Shown here: positions 36,577-46,832 of the stretch, piece by piece
Numbering within the stretch: position 1 is the first letter of the stretch
How the letters are laid out: each line of letters begins with the position of its first letter
NCBI RefSeq assembly: GCF_000002595.2
Contig: NC_057019.1
Coordinates: 5,130,880-5,194,879, forward strand
DNA: 64,000 nt
Source: Chlamydomonas reinhardtii
Lineage: Eukaryota > Chlorophyta > Chlorophyceae > Chlamydomonadales > Chlamydomonadaceae
Direction: 5' to 3'
Notes under the pieces: generated by a model
Told to the model about the DNA's origin: nothing
The model's input: the letters and a program-made list of their open reading frames with translations, nothing else
Databases searched by the model: none
Position numbers and translations under genes: made by a program

Positions 36577-39500
36577 ATGATGGCCACGATACGCCTTGAG
36601 GAGCCATTAGAACTCAAAGTCGCAAGTCTAGCCGAGGTGAAGAATGTCGCGCCGTTCTCCTATGAGGTTGGCGAGCACCGGCACCGGAGCCTAGGGCTCC
36701 GCGGACTGCAAATCAAATTCAAGGTATGCGTATGCGAACTGGTGGCTGATACCACGGTTGAATCGCTGGGACATCGTCGGGGGGTCGGGAGCCTGGACCG
36801 TTGCGGCGAGTGGTCGTTCGTGCTCACTGCCTCTACTCCGGTTCCTCCCACTGCTCCTGCGTTCCCAACAGCCACGCCCAGACGACTCCACAGACGCCGA
36901 CGCCGACGCCCCGGGGCCCCTCGACTGGGCCATGCGGGCGCGGGTGGCGGGTTGGTTCGCCAATGCACGGCCAGGCAACAGCGCTGCGTCTGCCGCCCCG
37001 GCATCCGGGGGGCCGCCGGCGGGCCCGGGCGTCAACACCAGCACCAGCACCAGCCAAGTCGCAGCTCCATTAGAACCACCTACCGGGCCTGGGACTTCTG
37101 CGGCAGCAGGCCCTGGCACCCGCGCTGCCAGTGCTGCGAGTAATGCCGCTGGACCAGGGACCTCCGCATCAGCAGCAGCCGGCGCCAGCACTGGCGACAG
37201 CTCTGGCGCCAGCACTGGCGCCAGCACCACCGGGCCTCGCGCGGCGCCGCCGGCCTCGCGCGCGCCCTCTGACAGCTGGCTGGAGATGCTGTTCCCGTTC
37301 TCCTCCAACGCGGTGCTGCGGGAGCAGTACCAGCGCTTCATGAGCAACAGCATGCGGTACGGGCTGCTGCTTGAGGACCTGGACACACTGGCGGGTGAGA
37401 GGGAGGAGGGGGGGCTGTAAATACCAGCCCAAACTTTACCAAACCCAATGCAATAGAGGGAGGGGGGTTGTAAATACCAGCCCAAACTTAACTGAATGGG
37501 GAGAGGAGCAGGGGAGGGGTAAGGGGAGCGAGGGCTGGGAGGAGCAGGGAAGGAGGAAGGCGGGCGGGGTGGGGAAGGGAGGGGAGCTGAGGAGGACGGG
37601 GGGGGGGCAGTATCTTCAGGCATACAAACTTGGGAGCCAGGTAAGGCGCTAGGGCGCAAGGGCATTGCACTGGTGCGTCCCTGGAGCACAGTTGTCCACG
37701 AGACGCGCAGTGTCAACCCGGGTCCGTGTGCACGGCTGCGGCTGCAGGTGACATCGCGGCCCGGCACGCGGGCGTTCGCGACCGGGTGCTGCTCACCGCC
37801 TCCATAGACCGCATCTCGTGGCTGCAGGTGAGGCGCGTGGTGTGGGGTATGGGGTGTGGGTGTGGGTGTGGGGTTGTAGATACCAGCCCAAACTACCGTA
37901 AAACGAACCCGATGCAAAACAGCGAGGAGGAGGCGTGGGTGTGGGTGTGGGGTGTGGGGTTGCAAGGTTGGGGTGCGGGGCACGGGTGCGGGGTGCTTGC
38001 TGGTGATGGGATACCCGTTTGGGAGCCGCTTCTACAACCAGCTGAGGGCTAACACGCGAGCTAACATGCGATCGCACACACAGGACCCGTAATCTTTTTC
38101 CCTGTGCTGTTTAACACAGGACCCGGACGTTGGTGAGATGACGCTATCGCACGACCTCCGCATGGCGGGACAGGTGCGGGGGCAGCATGGCGGCCTGGGA
38201 GGTGGGCATGGCTGGTCGAGGGGTGCAGAGGGAGCATGGGACCGAGGGGTCAGAGCTGCAGGCGGCCCGACACACAGTTTATGGCAACTAGCACGGGCAG
38301 TCGCACACGTCGGCGCTCGGGCTGTGTTGGCCTTTGGCCTCTGACGGTGCCTATCTCCCGGCTGCAGGTGGTGTGGGCGGGCCGCAGCAGCATGGAGGTG
38401 CTTATCGAGCTGTCCCGCCGCGAGTCCAGCCAGCAGGCCTGGACGTTCCTTGGTGGGGCGCGGGTTGGGGGACCGGGCCCAGTGGCGTGGGGATTGTGTG
38501 CACCATTCCATGAGAGCGAAGAGCAAAGGGGGGATGCTGGGTGGCAGGGTGGCGGGGCGGGCGCGACCAGGGATGCGGGGATGAAGAGGCTTCTGGTGGG
38601 GCAGCATGGCACGCCGGCACCATTACCCAAAGTGCTGATGCGCGCTCATGTCCGCAGTCGCTCCCAGACGCGCACAGAGAATCTGTGCTTTGGACAAAAG
38701 CTCCAGGCATTGCTTGCTTACACGTCACCCGCCACCGCCGCATCGCCACTCACACAGGCCTGGCGCGCTTCGTGCTGGTGGCGCGGACGCCCGACCGCAC
38801 CGCCGCCGCCGACGTCCCTGTGCTGCTGCCGCAGACCCCCCGCGAGCGGGAGCTGTTCGAGCAAGGGCAGGTGGGAGCCGGAGCTTGAGCAGGTTGCCTG
38901 CATGTCATGACGCTCTCACAGTTCCAAGCGTGCTGCGTCAAGGAGCCATTCCTGGTGACCGTCAGGCCAACAAATTCAGACAAGCCAACTCGGTGCCTTA
39001 TCTTGTGCCCGCCTCGTCCAATCCCGCTATCCGGCATGCAGAAGCACATGCAGCTGCGGAACCAGCGGCGCGACACGCACACGGCTCGCAAGCCGCCCAC
39101 AGTGGAGGAGGTGGCGCTGGTGCACGACCTCATCCGCAACCACCACCTGGCACGAACCCTGGCGTCGCACCACCATCACCACTCCCCCTCTGCCGACGCG
39201 GTGCCCATGGCGCGCACTGGGCTGCAGAGCAGTGTGCTGATGCATAGGTAGGCGACGTGACGATTGCGACGTGGCCGTGCGGCGATCTTACGGCATGTGC
39301 ATGTGCGTATGTGCGTATGGCTGATGTTGCTTCGCTGCGTGCCGGCTGGCCGCGTTCGCGCCCCATGCCATGTGTCTCGTTCCTGCCCACTCCTACCCAG
39401 TTCCTGCTTACCCGTTCGTGCCCTTCACGGGCGCTTTGACTGCGGCGCCGTCGTTAGTCCCACACTTCACACCACCACCCGCCCTACACGCCCACTCTCC

Positions 39501-40616
39501 CTCCGCGCACCGCAGCCAGGACCGCAACGCCTTCGACGTCATCTTTGGCGGCCACCTGCTGCGGCTGGCCTACGAGCACGCCTTCGCCACCGCGGCGCTG
39601 CACGCGGGTAGGACAGGCGGCGCATTACAGGGTACTTAGCGACGGCTGTGCTTGATGCCGTACAACGCTAAGGACTTCGTACCTAGGCACCGTAATAAGT
39701 GGGGCCAACGGCCACGGCAGGCTGTCAAAGGACCCGGTTGACGCCCTGTCCTTGGCCGCGTGAAGCACGCATTGCACCCTGACACCGCGCCGCACCGTGC
39801 GGCACCCACCCGCCCCCGTCCCCCCCCCGTGCAGGCGAGTACTGCGACCCCCTGTCCATGGACGACGTGGCGTTCCTGCTGCCCGTGCCCATTGGCACCT
39901 TGCTGCGGCTGACCGGCCAGGTGGGCCGGGGCTTGGCTCGGCTTGACGCGGCGCGGCTTGGCACGGCGCGGCTAGGCTTGGCCAGCACAGTCCTTGTAAT
40001 GGGCTGCTGTGATTTGCACTTGGAAGGCGTCGGTCCCATCCACGCGTGCATCTTTGCTTGGAACCCTCGTTTCGTTGGCCTCGGTCACATAGTGACATAC
40101 GGTACCGTGCTCCCCACCGGCATGCAAACCCCTTATGACCCCTTCCCCTGCGGCAGGTGGTGTATGTGGAGGGGCCGGTGGTGCGGGTGCACGTGCGCGC
40201 CACCAAGCTGGAGCCGGGCGCGCCGGAGCAGAGCGTCGTCACCAACGTGTTCAGGTATGCATGCTTAGTTTGCTAACTCGTGGTGCTTATTTAGCTGGGT
40301 TTGTTGGGCAGTCATGTCCTGCTCGGCGCATGGCCTACATGGGCGTAAGCGATGCGCCGGCATCACGGCATGGTATCGGCCTGGTCTCCAACGTGCAAAT
40401 GCATGCCAAGGAAAACAGGGTGAATGACCCGGTCTGCGCGTGCCTGTGCCCGGTTGCTCTCGCAGTTTTGCGTTCGTGAGCAAGAGCGGGGGCGTGCGGC
40501 GGGTGGTGCCTGAGACCATGGTGGAGGCAATGGAGTACCTGATGGGCTACCGGCAGCACGTGATGGACGAGACCAGCAGGATGGTGGCAGAGGACCGTGT
40601 CAGGCCCAAGTTGTGA
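36577..40616 (+). CDS. ACOT9-type acyl-CoA thioesterase (double hotdog)
   Basis: Eleven exons: 36577-36723, 36872-37394, 37748-37827, 38120-38173, 38368-38452, 38758-38870, 39042-39247, 39516-39607, 39835-39920, 40157-40254 and 40466-40616; 544 residues, all phases consistent. The first hotdog includes RVLLTASIDRISW, VVWAGRSSMEVLIEL and ARFVLVART. The second has DRNAFDVIFGGHLLRLAYEHAFATAA, DPLSMDDVAFLLPVPIGTLLRLTGQVVYVEG and TNVFSFAFVS, followed by MVEAMEYLMGYRQH. This order matches ACOT9-like thioesterases, which hydrolyse acyl-CoAs in mitochondria. An unusual Ala/Gly/Pro/Thr-rich linker of about 100 residues precedes the first hotdog, and a short His run separates the two. Two ATGs (36577, 36580) are adjacent. 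No strong targeting peptide is evident. Confidence 0.88.
37416..37488 (+). repeat. Tandem pair of a dispersed intron motif
   Basis: TGTAAATACCAGCCCAAACT occurs at 37416-37435 and again at 37469-37488, just after the donor at 37395 in the thioesterase gene. Related copies are at 24911, 27624 and 37875. Confidence 0.85.
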
Positions 40617-40771
40617 TCGTGAGCAGTGATGGGGACGGCCTCGCATCAGTGTTGTTCCGTGCAGCGGCGTGCAGCTGTGATGATGCTGTGGCCGCGACAA
40701 GGCGTGATCAGGCGTGATTAAGATAGATTACGTGATGACGGGGTGTGGCATTGACTGGCAAGGCGTACATA

Positions 40772-41293
40772 CCGTACTGCCAGGAAGTATTTTTCATAAT
40801 TCGTTTTTTGGCGTTGAAAAAAACTTAATTTGGAAAAAGTTAATGATAATTCGCGTTCCAAATGAAAAAAACTTAATAGCTGCGGGAAAACTGGGGGTTG
40901 CGCGGGGAAGGGCAGCGGGGTGGGGCACATGCGTGTGTGTTCCGATGGTCACACACGCAGAGCCACACGTTTCTGGATGCACCCGATCATAGTGCGCATT
41001 GGACGGAAATGGGTCGGCTGCTGGGCCAGATAGGTCGGAGAGCTTGGAATGGAGCAGTGGGAGCCGTTTCCCTATGGCGTACCGTACCGTATGCTGTCTG
41101 GTGGGGCTGCGCCGGCGTGCGGTAGGGCTGCGCCGGCGTGTGGCAGAGCACGCCGGCGCGGCCTCAGCATGTGCCGAAAAATTCCAGACTTAAATCCCGC
41201 CCCAACAAAAAAAAGTTATTCAGAAAACGTTAAATATTAATCCTTGGCAGCCGAAAAAAACTTAGCACTGGAAAAAACTTCCTGGCAGTACGG
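40772..41293. mobile_element. Non-autonomous MITE-like DNA element, 522 bp
   Basis: The ends are perfect inverted repeats: CCGTACTGCCAGGAAGT at 40772-40788 and its reverse complement at 41277-41293. Both sides are flanked by TA (40770-40771 and 41294-41295), as expected for a TA target duplication of the Tc1/mariner kind. Both ends continue imperfectly into A/T runs. The inside is unlike its surroundings: AT-rich blocks with repeated AAAAAACTTA motifs surround a GC-rich centre that carries repeated GCCGGCGTG units. No transposase frame is present, so it would need an enzyme from elsewhere. Confidence 0.8.
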
Positions 41294-41738
41294 TAAGTAG
41301 TGCATGTCACAAATCGAGGCATGGTTCCAGGAGTGCGGAGCACTGAGTTTGAGCGAGTGGGCATGATTGACTGGAGAGGATCAGCCAACGAGGAGAGGGT
41401 GCCAATGCATGCGACAGGGGCTTGTTCTTGTTAAGGTTGCGAGGCGGAAATGCATGCGCGCCGTGCCTGGCACGATCACGTGGGGCAGCCACCGCTGCTA
41501 CCGCTCCCTCGCTGCGCGTCGCCGCGCCGCTTCGCGTAGCAGCGGTTGGATGAGGGCTGCAGACTGAGGACCATATGCACCGGCTCGCAGACTACTTAAC
41601 AGCCCACCCTCGCCAGCGGGCTGTCACTGTCCAGCCGACCGGAAGCATCCGACGTGAGGGGCATCCAAGGCACTCTCGCAGTCGCCACGTTCCCACACGA
41701 ACGGACTCACGTTCAGGCCTAGGTTAACACCTAACATC

Positions 41739-41792
41739 AAAGATGTGTGCCTGTCAAAGTACTTCACAGGTCCACGACAGGCACACATCTTT
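41739..41792. repeat. Perfect 17-bp hairpin
   Basis: The arm AAAGATGTGTGCCTGTC (41739-41755) and its exact reverse complement (41776-41792) are separated by a 20-nt loop. It lies in intergenic DNA downstream of the MITE-like element. It could be a small-RNA hairpin, a 3' processing signal or a tiny mobile-element remnant. Confidence 0.85.
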
Positions 41793-42104
41793 AGCGTGAT
41801 ATCTTGCCGTATTGTAACTGTGTGCTGAGTCCAGCCATCCCATGCGCAGTTGTGCACTCGTTGCCGCCATCATGGGTCCCCTAGCTACGGTCCACTCCAC
41901 CAAGGCTACCACACCTGATGCAGTTCAGATTTTACTTCTAACCAGCACTGCGCGTGATCACACCCGACACCGCGGCGTGCCGGCACGCCACACACACACA
42001 CACACATTCAGTCCGCCTCCACACCGGCCACGCAACGGAGAAATGTGAAGTGCGCCTCTCCACACGCCACAGCACGCACTACTTCACCGCAGGTGCCCCC
42101 AGGC

Positions 42105-43001
42105 TCACGCCGTCTCTTCCGCTTTAAGCAAGCTCTTGGTCATCCATGACCCCGCCTTGCGCCCAAACTCCTTCTTCACCATCTTGAAGTCGTAACGCCC
42201 TTGCCGGCCCGTGGGCCCCACCACCTCCACACGCACCGCCACCGACCCGGGCTCCTCGGCCAGCTCCCCGGACTCCAGCACGGCGTGTGACTGGCTGTTG
42301 ATGAGCTCACCGCACATGTTGCCAAACATGCCTGGGTAGTTGAAGGATGACGGGCATCGTAGATGACATCAGGGCTCGCCATCGTGTGTATTGAGAAAGC
42401 AACGGAGGAAAGGGCCGGGATGCCGGCGGCATGGCCCTCGCCCCAGGCCACACGGGCCCCAGTTCTCCCATGAGTGCTCATTCACACAGGCGTCATGCTT
42501 CACCGCAGGGGCGCCTCCCACGCCATCCGCTCCTCACACGCCCCCCTTGCGCATTACGCCCTCAACTTCCCCACCTCTACAACTTCCAACGCCCCGCACG
42601 CCACGCCACGCCCCCAACCCCACACGCCACGCCACGCTGCCAGCCCCACCCGGCTCCCCCTCACCCAGGAAGTGGTCGAGGTGGTACAGGTCCTTGCTGA
42701 AACCGAAGTAGCGCGAGCGCTCCATGCCGCCGGCGTCAGCAGCGAACTCATAGGCGGTCTGGATGCCGTGGTTCAGCCTAGGGGCGGGGAGGAAGGCAGG
42801 GGGTGGGGATATATGCCCAAGACCAACGAATGAGTCCCAAAGGGAGAGAAGCAGGGGAGGCGGGCGGCCAGAAGCCTGCAGGGGTTGCACTCACCAGGGT
42901 TCGTCATTGTTGCGAAGCGCGTTCAGCTGCACCTGTGCGTGTGTGCGTGTGTGTGTGTATGTGTTTTAAAAAAAGAAACGGAAGCCCGCCCAGACGTTCA
43001 G

Positions 43002-43061
<60 letters not shown>

Positions 43062-43875
43062 GTATGTGTGTGTGTGTAAGCGAAACGGCAAGAGAGCGTG
43101 TGTGAACGTGTGTGTTTGAGGATGTGGCGTTCCAGTCGGTGGCTCCGTGCCCTGTGTGCAACCTCGGTCCGCTGAGACTGTGGGATGACAGGCCAGGGGC
43201 GCAGCTAATCGCAGCGTAACGCTTATACGAAAGCGTGCAGCTTCTGTCGTTGGAGTAAAGTCGCGGCGGCGCGCAGAGACCCAGGGGAAGACGCACTCAC
43301 CTCAACCGACTCCACAGGCGAGAACTTGGGGTTGGGCATCACCTGCGCGCAGTTTACGGTGCTGAGTTTCCATGGCGTCCTGTGGCACTAGAGTAGGCAG
43401 CGTGCAGCGTGCCTCAAGATTGGCCGTGTGTGGTGCCTGCAGCACCCTACTGGGTTTGAAATCCCGAAAGCTGCACTACTGCACCACCGAAGCTCCGGGT
43501 GGCCTCCCGCACGGTTTGTCCCTCACGCACTCCCCGATGGCCCAGAACCCCGTCATGGTTACCCTGCTGTTCCACAATCCCATCACAGCATGCCGTAGGG
43601 CACGCCACAGACCACTTTGCAGCTCTTAACAGCGCTCCCTGTCCGCTAAGGGTCGAGAAGTGTGTCGGGAATGTATGACTCCGCTTCCGGGTCCCGTACC
43701 CGCGTCCGGGACTACGACCCGCGACGGCCCGACGCCAGTCTCCACTCACTATTGGGTCAGGGGTGTTCTGGGGATTAAAGTTGGGCGCGTCTCTGCAACG
43801 AATGAGCCGCGGCATCCGTTGTCTACGAGCTTTGGGCCTCAGCGGCTGGGTATGTAAGCGCTGTGAACCCAGCAT
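42105..43875 (-). CDS. DUF4864 family protein, probable organelle targeting
   Basis: Five exons leftwards: 43875-43750, 43342-43301, 42932-42895, 42777-42665 and 42331-42105; 181 residues in phase. The core matches the plant DUF4864 family: PNPKFSPVESVEVQLNAL, RNNDEPWLNHGIQTAYEF, RYFGFSKDLYHLDHFL, then a beta-rich end finishing with a basic KEFGRKAGSWMTKSLL. The function of this family is not established. The first 40 residues are Arg-rich and hydroxyl/Gln-containing with almost no acids, so a plastid or mitochondrial presequence is likely. At exon 3 the acceptor choice matters: CAG ending at 42933 keeps the conserved V-Q-L. The gene is divergent from the TVP23 gene, 329 bp away. Confidence 0.82.
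42920..43078. repeat. GT microsatellite with duplicated acceptor segment
   Basis: GTTCAGCTGCACCTGTG, covering the acceptor and first bases of DUF4864 exon 3, occurs at 42921-42937 and again at about 42996-43012. Between them lies a block with AAGCCCGCCCAGACG, followed by a (GT)n tract to 43078. Confidence 0.8.
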
Positions 43876-44204
43876 CTTTATACTTTCTCTTAGGTGTGTG
43901 TAGAAACGTTGTGTATAAGAAAAAGCATAGCTACACAGGCAATTTCAATCCACCTGGCGCCCTGATGCGCTCAATCGCAGCCCCGATGAGCAGGTTCTTG
44001 CCCGAGCACGGTATCAGGCGCAGCTATTTTCCCCACTGCTCTGTCACCCGCAGGACCCCTCCAACCCTCTTTAGTTGAGCAGCTGAGACGCAACACGCGA
44101 GGATCATTTGCGCACTGCTTCGCCGACCTTCTTCTGTTAACCATTGTGCTGCTCGACACAAGCCAGAACTATACTGAAGCACCTTCTATCGTTTACATAG
44201 CGCG
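43876..44204. other. Divergent promoter region (DUF4864 / TVP23)
   Basis: A 329-bp gap between divergent starts. It contains a short AT-richer part near 43900-43945 and no coding signal. Confidence 0.4.
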
Positions 44205-45434
44205 ATGGCCACCCCAAACCCGGACGGAGCTTTGCCGGGTGCAGGTCCGCCAGCTCCGTCGCACAACATAGCAGTGTTCTTCCATGGCTTTTTCAAGGTG
44301 AGGAATCCCCTGTACAAGGACCCCGATGTGCTCGGGGCCCCGCATCGGAGCGTCAACTCCGCGCTTGACTCGCTTCCTTCTCGGCGCAGGTCGTCGCAAT
44401 TGTGTGGTACTGGATTTGCACGATTGTCAGCAACTCGTTTGTGGTCAACTTCGTCGTGTGCATCGTCCTCTTAGCACTGGACTTCTGGGTGGTGAGCCTG
44501 GGTTCGTGCGTGTGCCCGCTTGCCACCTGCCCCGCGACACCTGGCGCGCACCTGCTACTCCATGGCTAGACTGACAAATCAACATACAAGTATGGGCTTA
44601 AAAGAGGAAGGGCAGCGGGAAAAACTGCGCTTATGCGCAGCGTGGCTCCCTAACTGGCTTGCAGCCCACCAGCTTCACTGGGATTCCTCCTGTTGCCCCT
44701 GCAGACCAAGAACATCACGGGTCGGCTGCTAGTGGGGCTGCGTTGGTGGAACGAGGCGAACGACACGGGATCCGCGTGGCGCTTTGAGACCCTCCCAGAG
44801 GTGCGTGCTGCGGCTTATGCACCAGCGCGTTCGTGGGCTGCAAGCGGTGTACGAAAGCACGTCGGTAGTGTCGGCGCACCGCCGCGTACCATGAAGCACG
44901 TTGGGTCCATCGAAGGTCCTGTCTATTGTGCATGTTCTTTGGAGCCCGCTCAAGGTGTTCATGGTGGCACGTGGTCCACGTATGCCATGAGGGCATGCAT
45001 GGTCCCACCTACGGCTTCTGCGCGCCCTTCTTTGCATGCGATCGTCAAGTCGTCACCGGATTGCGCCTGCTTCCCCCGACACGCGCACCCTCCCCTTGGC
45101 CGCCTGCGAAACCCATCTCCACAACCCTTCTCTGCACTTTGCTGCACAGGGCGTGCGGCAAGTGCTTCCGCGCGAGAAGCGCTTCTTCTGGCTGGCCTGC
45201 ATGGGGGCCACGGCGCACTGGATCCTGGCCTGTATCATTGCGGTGTTCGGACTGTCGTCCTACATCATCGTGGCCATCATGGGGCTGCTCTTCAGCGGCA
45301 GCAACCTGTGGGGCTACTTCAAGTGCTCCCGAGAGGCGCAGGCCGACCTCAAAGGCTACATCAACTCCACCTCCAACACGCTCATGCAGGGCGCCATCAA
45401 GCAGCAGCTCAACTCGGCAGTCAGCCGGGTATGA
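44205..45434 (+). CDS. TVP23: TVP23 family Golgi membrane protein
   Basis: Four exons: 44205-44297, 44390-44491, 44705-44800 and 45150-45434; 191 residues, all phase 0. The family pattern is clear: an N-terminal HNIAVFFHGFFK, a hydrophobic segment VVAIVWYWICTIVSNSF, a second helix ending [25 protein letters not shown], then WRFETLP…EKRFFWLACMGATAHWI and two further helices. TVP23/FAM18 proteins are small four-helix proteins of late-Golgi and TGN membranes involved in vesicle traffic. Length and motifs are typical. ATG 44205 gives the usual short cytosolic N-terminus. Confidence 0.92.
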
Positions 45435-46832
45435 GCAGCCGCGGAGTGAGGGGGTGTCGCTTGAGGCCTGCTGGCGAGGGGCCGCCGGGGGCCAAGAGCG
45501 GGGTCACCGCGGTCAGAAGCGAGGCCAATGGCCAGTTGGACATGGCACGGGCTGCCAACGACGCCGGGGCCAGGGTCAGCTGCCGCGTGACTGTGGACGC
45601 CGGGAGCGCGGGGTGTGGGAGGCAAAGGCGCACGGCGGCGAGGCGGAGGCACGTAGGGTGGAGACGGAGACGAGATACACACATAGGTAGAGGACGAGCT
45701 GTGGCGGCCATTACGTCGTTGCGTGGGTGAATCGCTGCGCTCGGGGGCTCAGCCCGTGGGCTCAGCCCAAAAACAGACCTTGGAGTCATGACATTGACGC
45801 AGACATGGTGGTGCATGGATGCTGCCAACGGCACACGCATGCGAAGACGCCGTCGTTTTTGTGGCTTGTAGGTGATGGCATGCGCCCTGCAGCTCCAGCT
45901 GCAACACGCCAGCATCAGGGTCTGTTAGCCAAACGCTAGCCGCTGCCACCTGGCGAGTTGGTGAACTTCGGAATCAGTTATGGGCGATATGAGTTGGGCA
46001 CAGCTGGTGGGGATACTGATCGTGTGTAGCGCTGCACAGTGTCAGTTCATATAGGGCGAAGCATCAATACTTTCGTCTTGGCCCAGTACAGGTGATATCA
46101 CGGAAGGCAGCATCCCGCCATCCGCACGTGCGTACAGTGCCCGCAATATGCTTATACGGGTACGCTCCTTGGATACGGTATGGGGTACGGTGCCTAGGCG
46201 CAGCGATGACAGTTGCAACCTGTCAGTAAGGTCACCGTGCTGCAACTTGCTTTCGTGCCTTCATCTGATACTGTAGAGGCATAGACGCAAGACACGGTGT
46301 GGTGATACGTAGTCACAGGACTGTCACCTAGTCACAACGACACAACGCAACATGTCCCGGGCCCCAAGATAGACGCAAAACGCCGGCAATCTCTCAACAA
46401 ATGCATCATTTCCTTCCACACTGACACGATATGCGTCATGCGCACTTGACTGCGCCGCAGAATTGCCTTGCTGCTAATCACGGCAGCACCATGGCTTGCC
46501 TGCTCGCCAAATATCAGCAACTGTTCCTCAACCCTCTCAGTGCCTTCCCGCTTCAGCAACATGGATGTGACAACTCTAGCCTTTCTTGTTCGAGCTGTGT
46601 TGTTGTATCCTCTGCGTCGTTGGCTCTTGCATGCCGCTACCTGCCTTCACCTCCGCCGGCACCTGCCTTCACCTCCGCCGGCACCGCGGCCAGTCCACGC
46701 GATGCTGCGGTTCCGCCATTACTTTCCTACGTCCCTCTTCACAATGCTGCCAAGCGAGGGCCTGACTGTTAATGGCCGCCCGAGCCCTGCATGCGCAGTG
46801 CCGCCGTGTGCGTCACGTGCGGGCTGCTGCGG
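45435..46832. other. Convergent intergenic region, about 1.4 kb
   Basis: Between the ends of the TVP23 gene and the actobindin-like gene. A 76-codon frame on the minus strand (46562-46332) begins MLLKREGTERVEEQL, but it has no family match I know and no other support. Confidence 0.3.

Larger units (their letters stand above)
40617..42104. other. Convergent intergenic region with MITE and hairpin
   Basis: It lies between the 3' ends of the thioesterase and the DUF4864 gene. Apart from the MITE-like element and the hairpin listed separately, I see no gene. Confidence 0.4.

Noticed and set aside
43009-43078. Possible CRISPR-like or satellite array
   Set aside because: It is a simple GT microsatellite without spacers.
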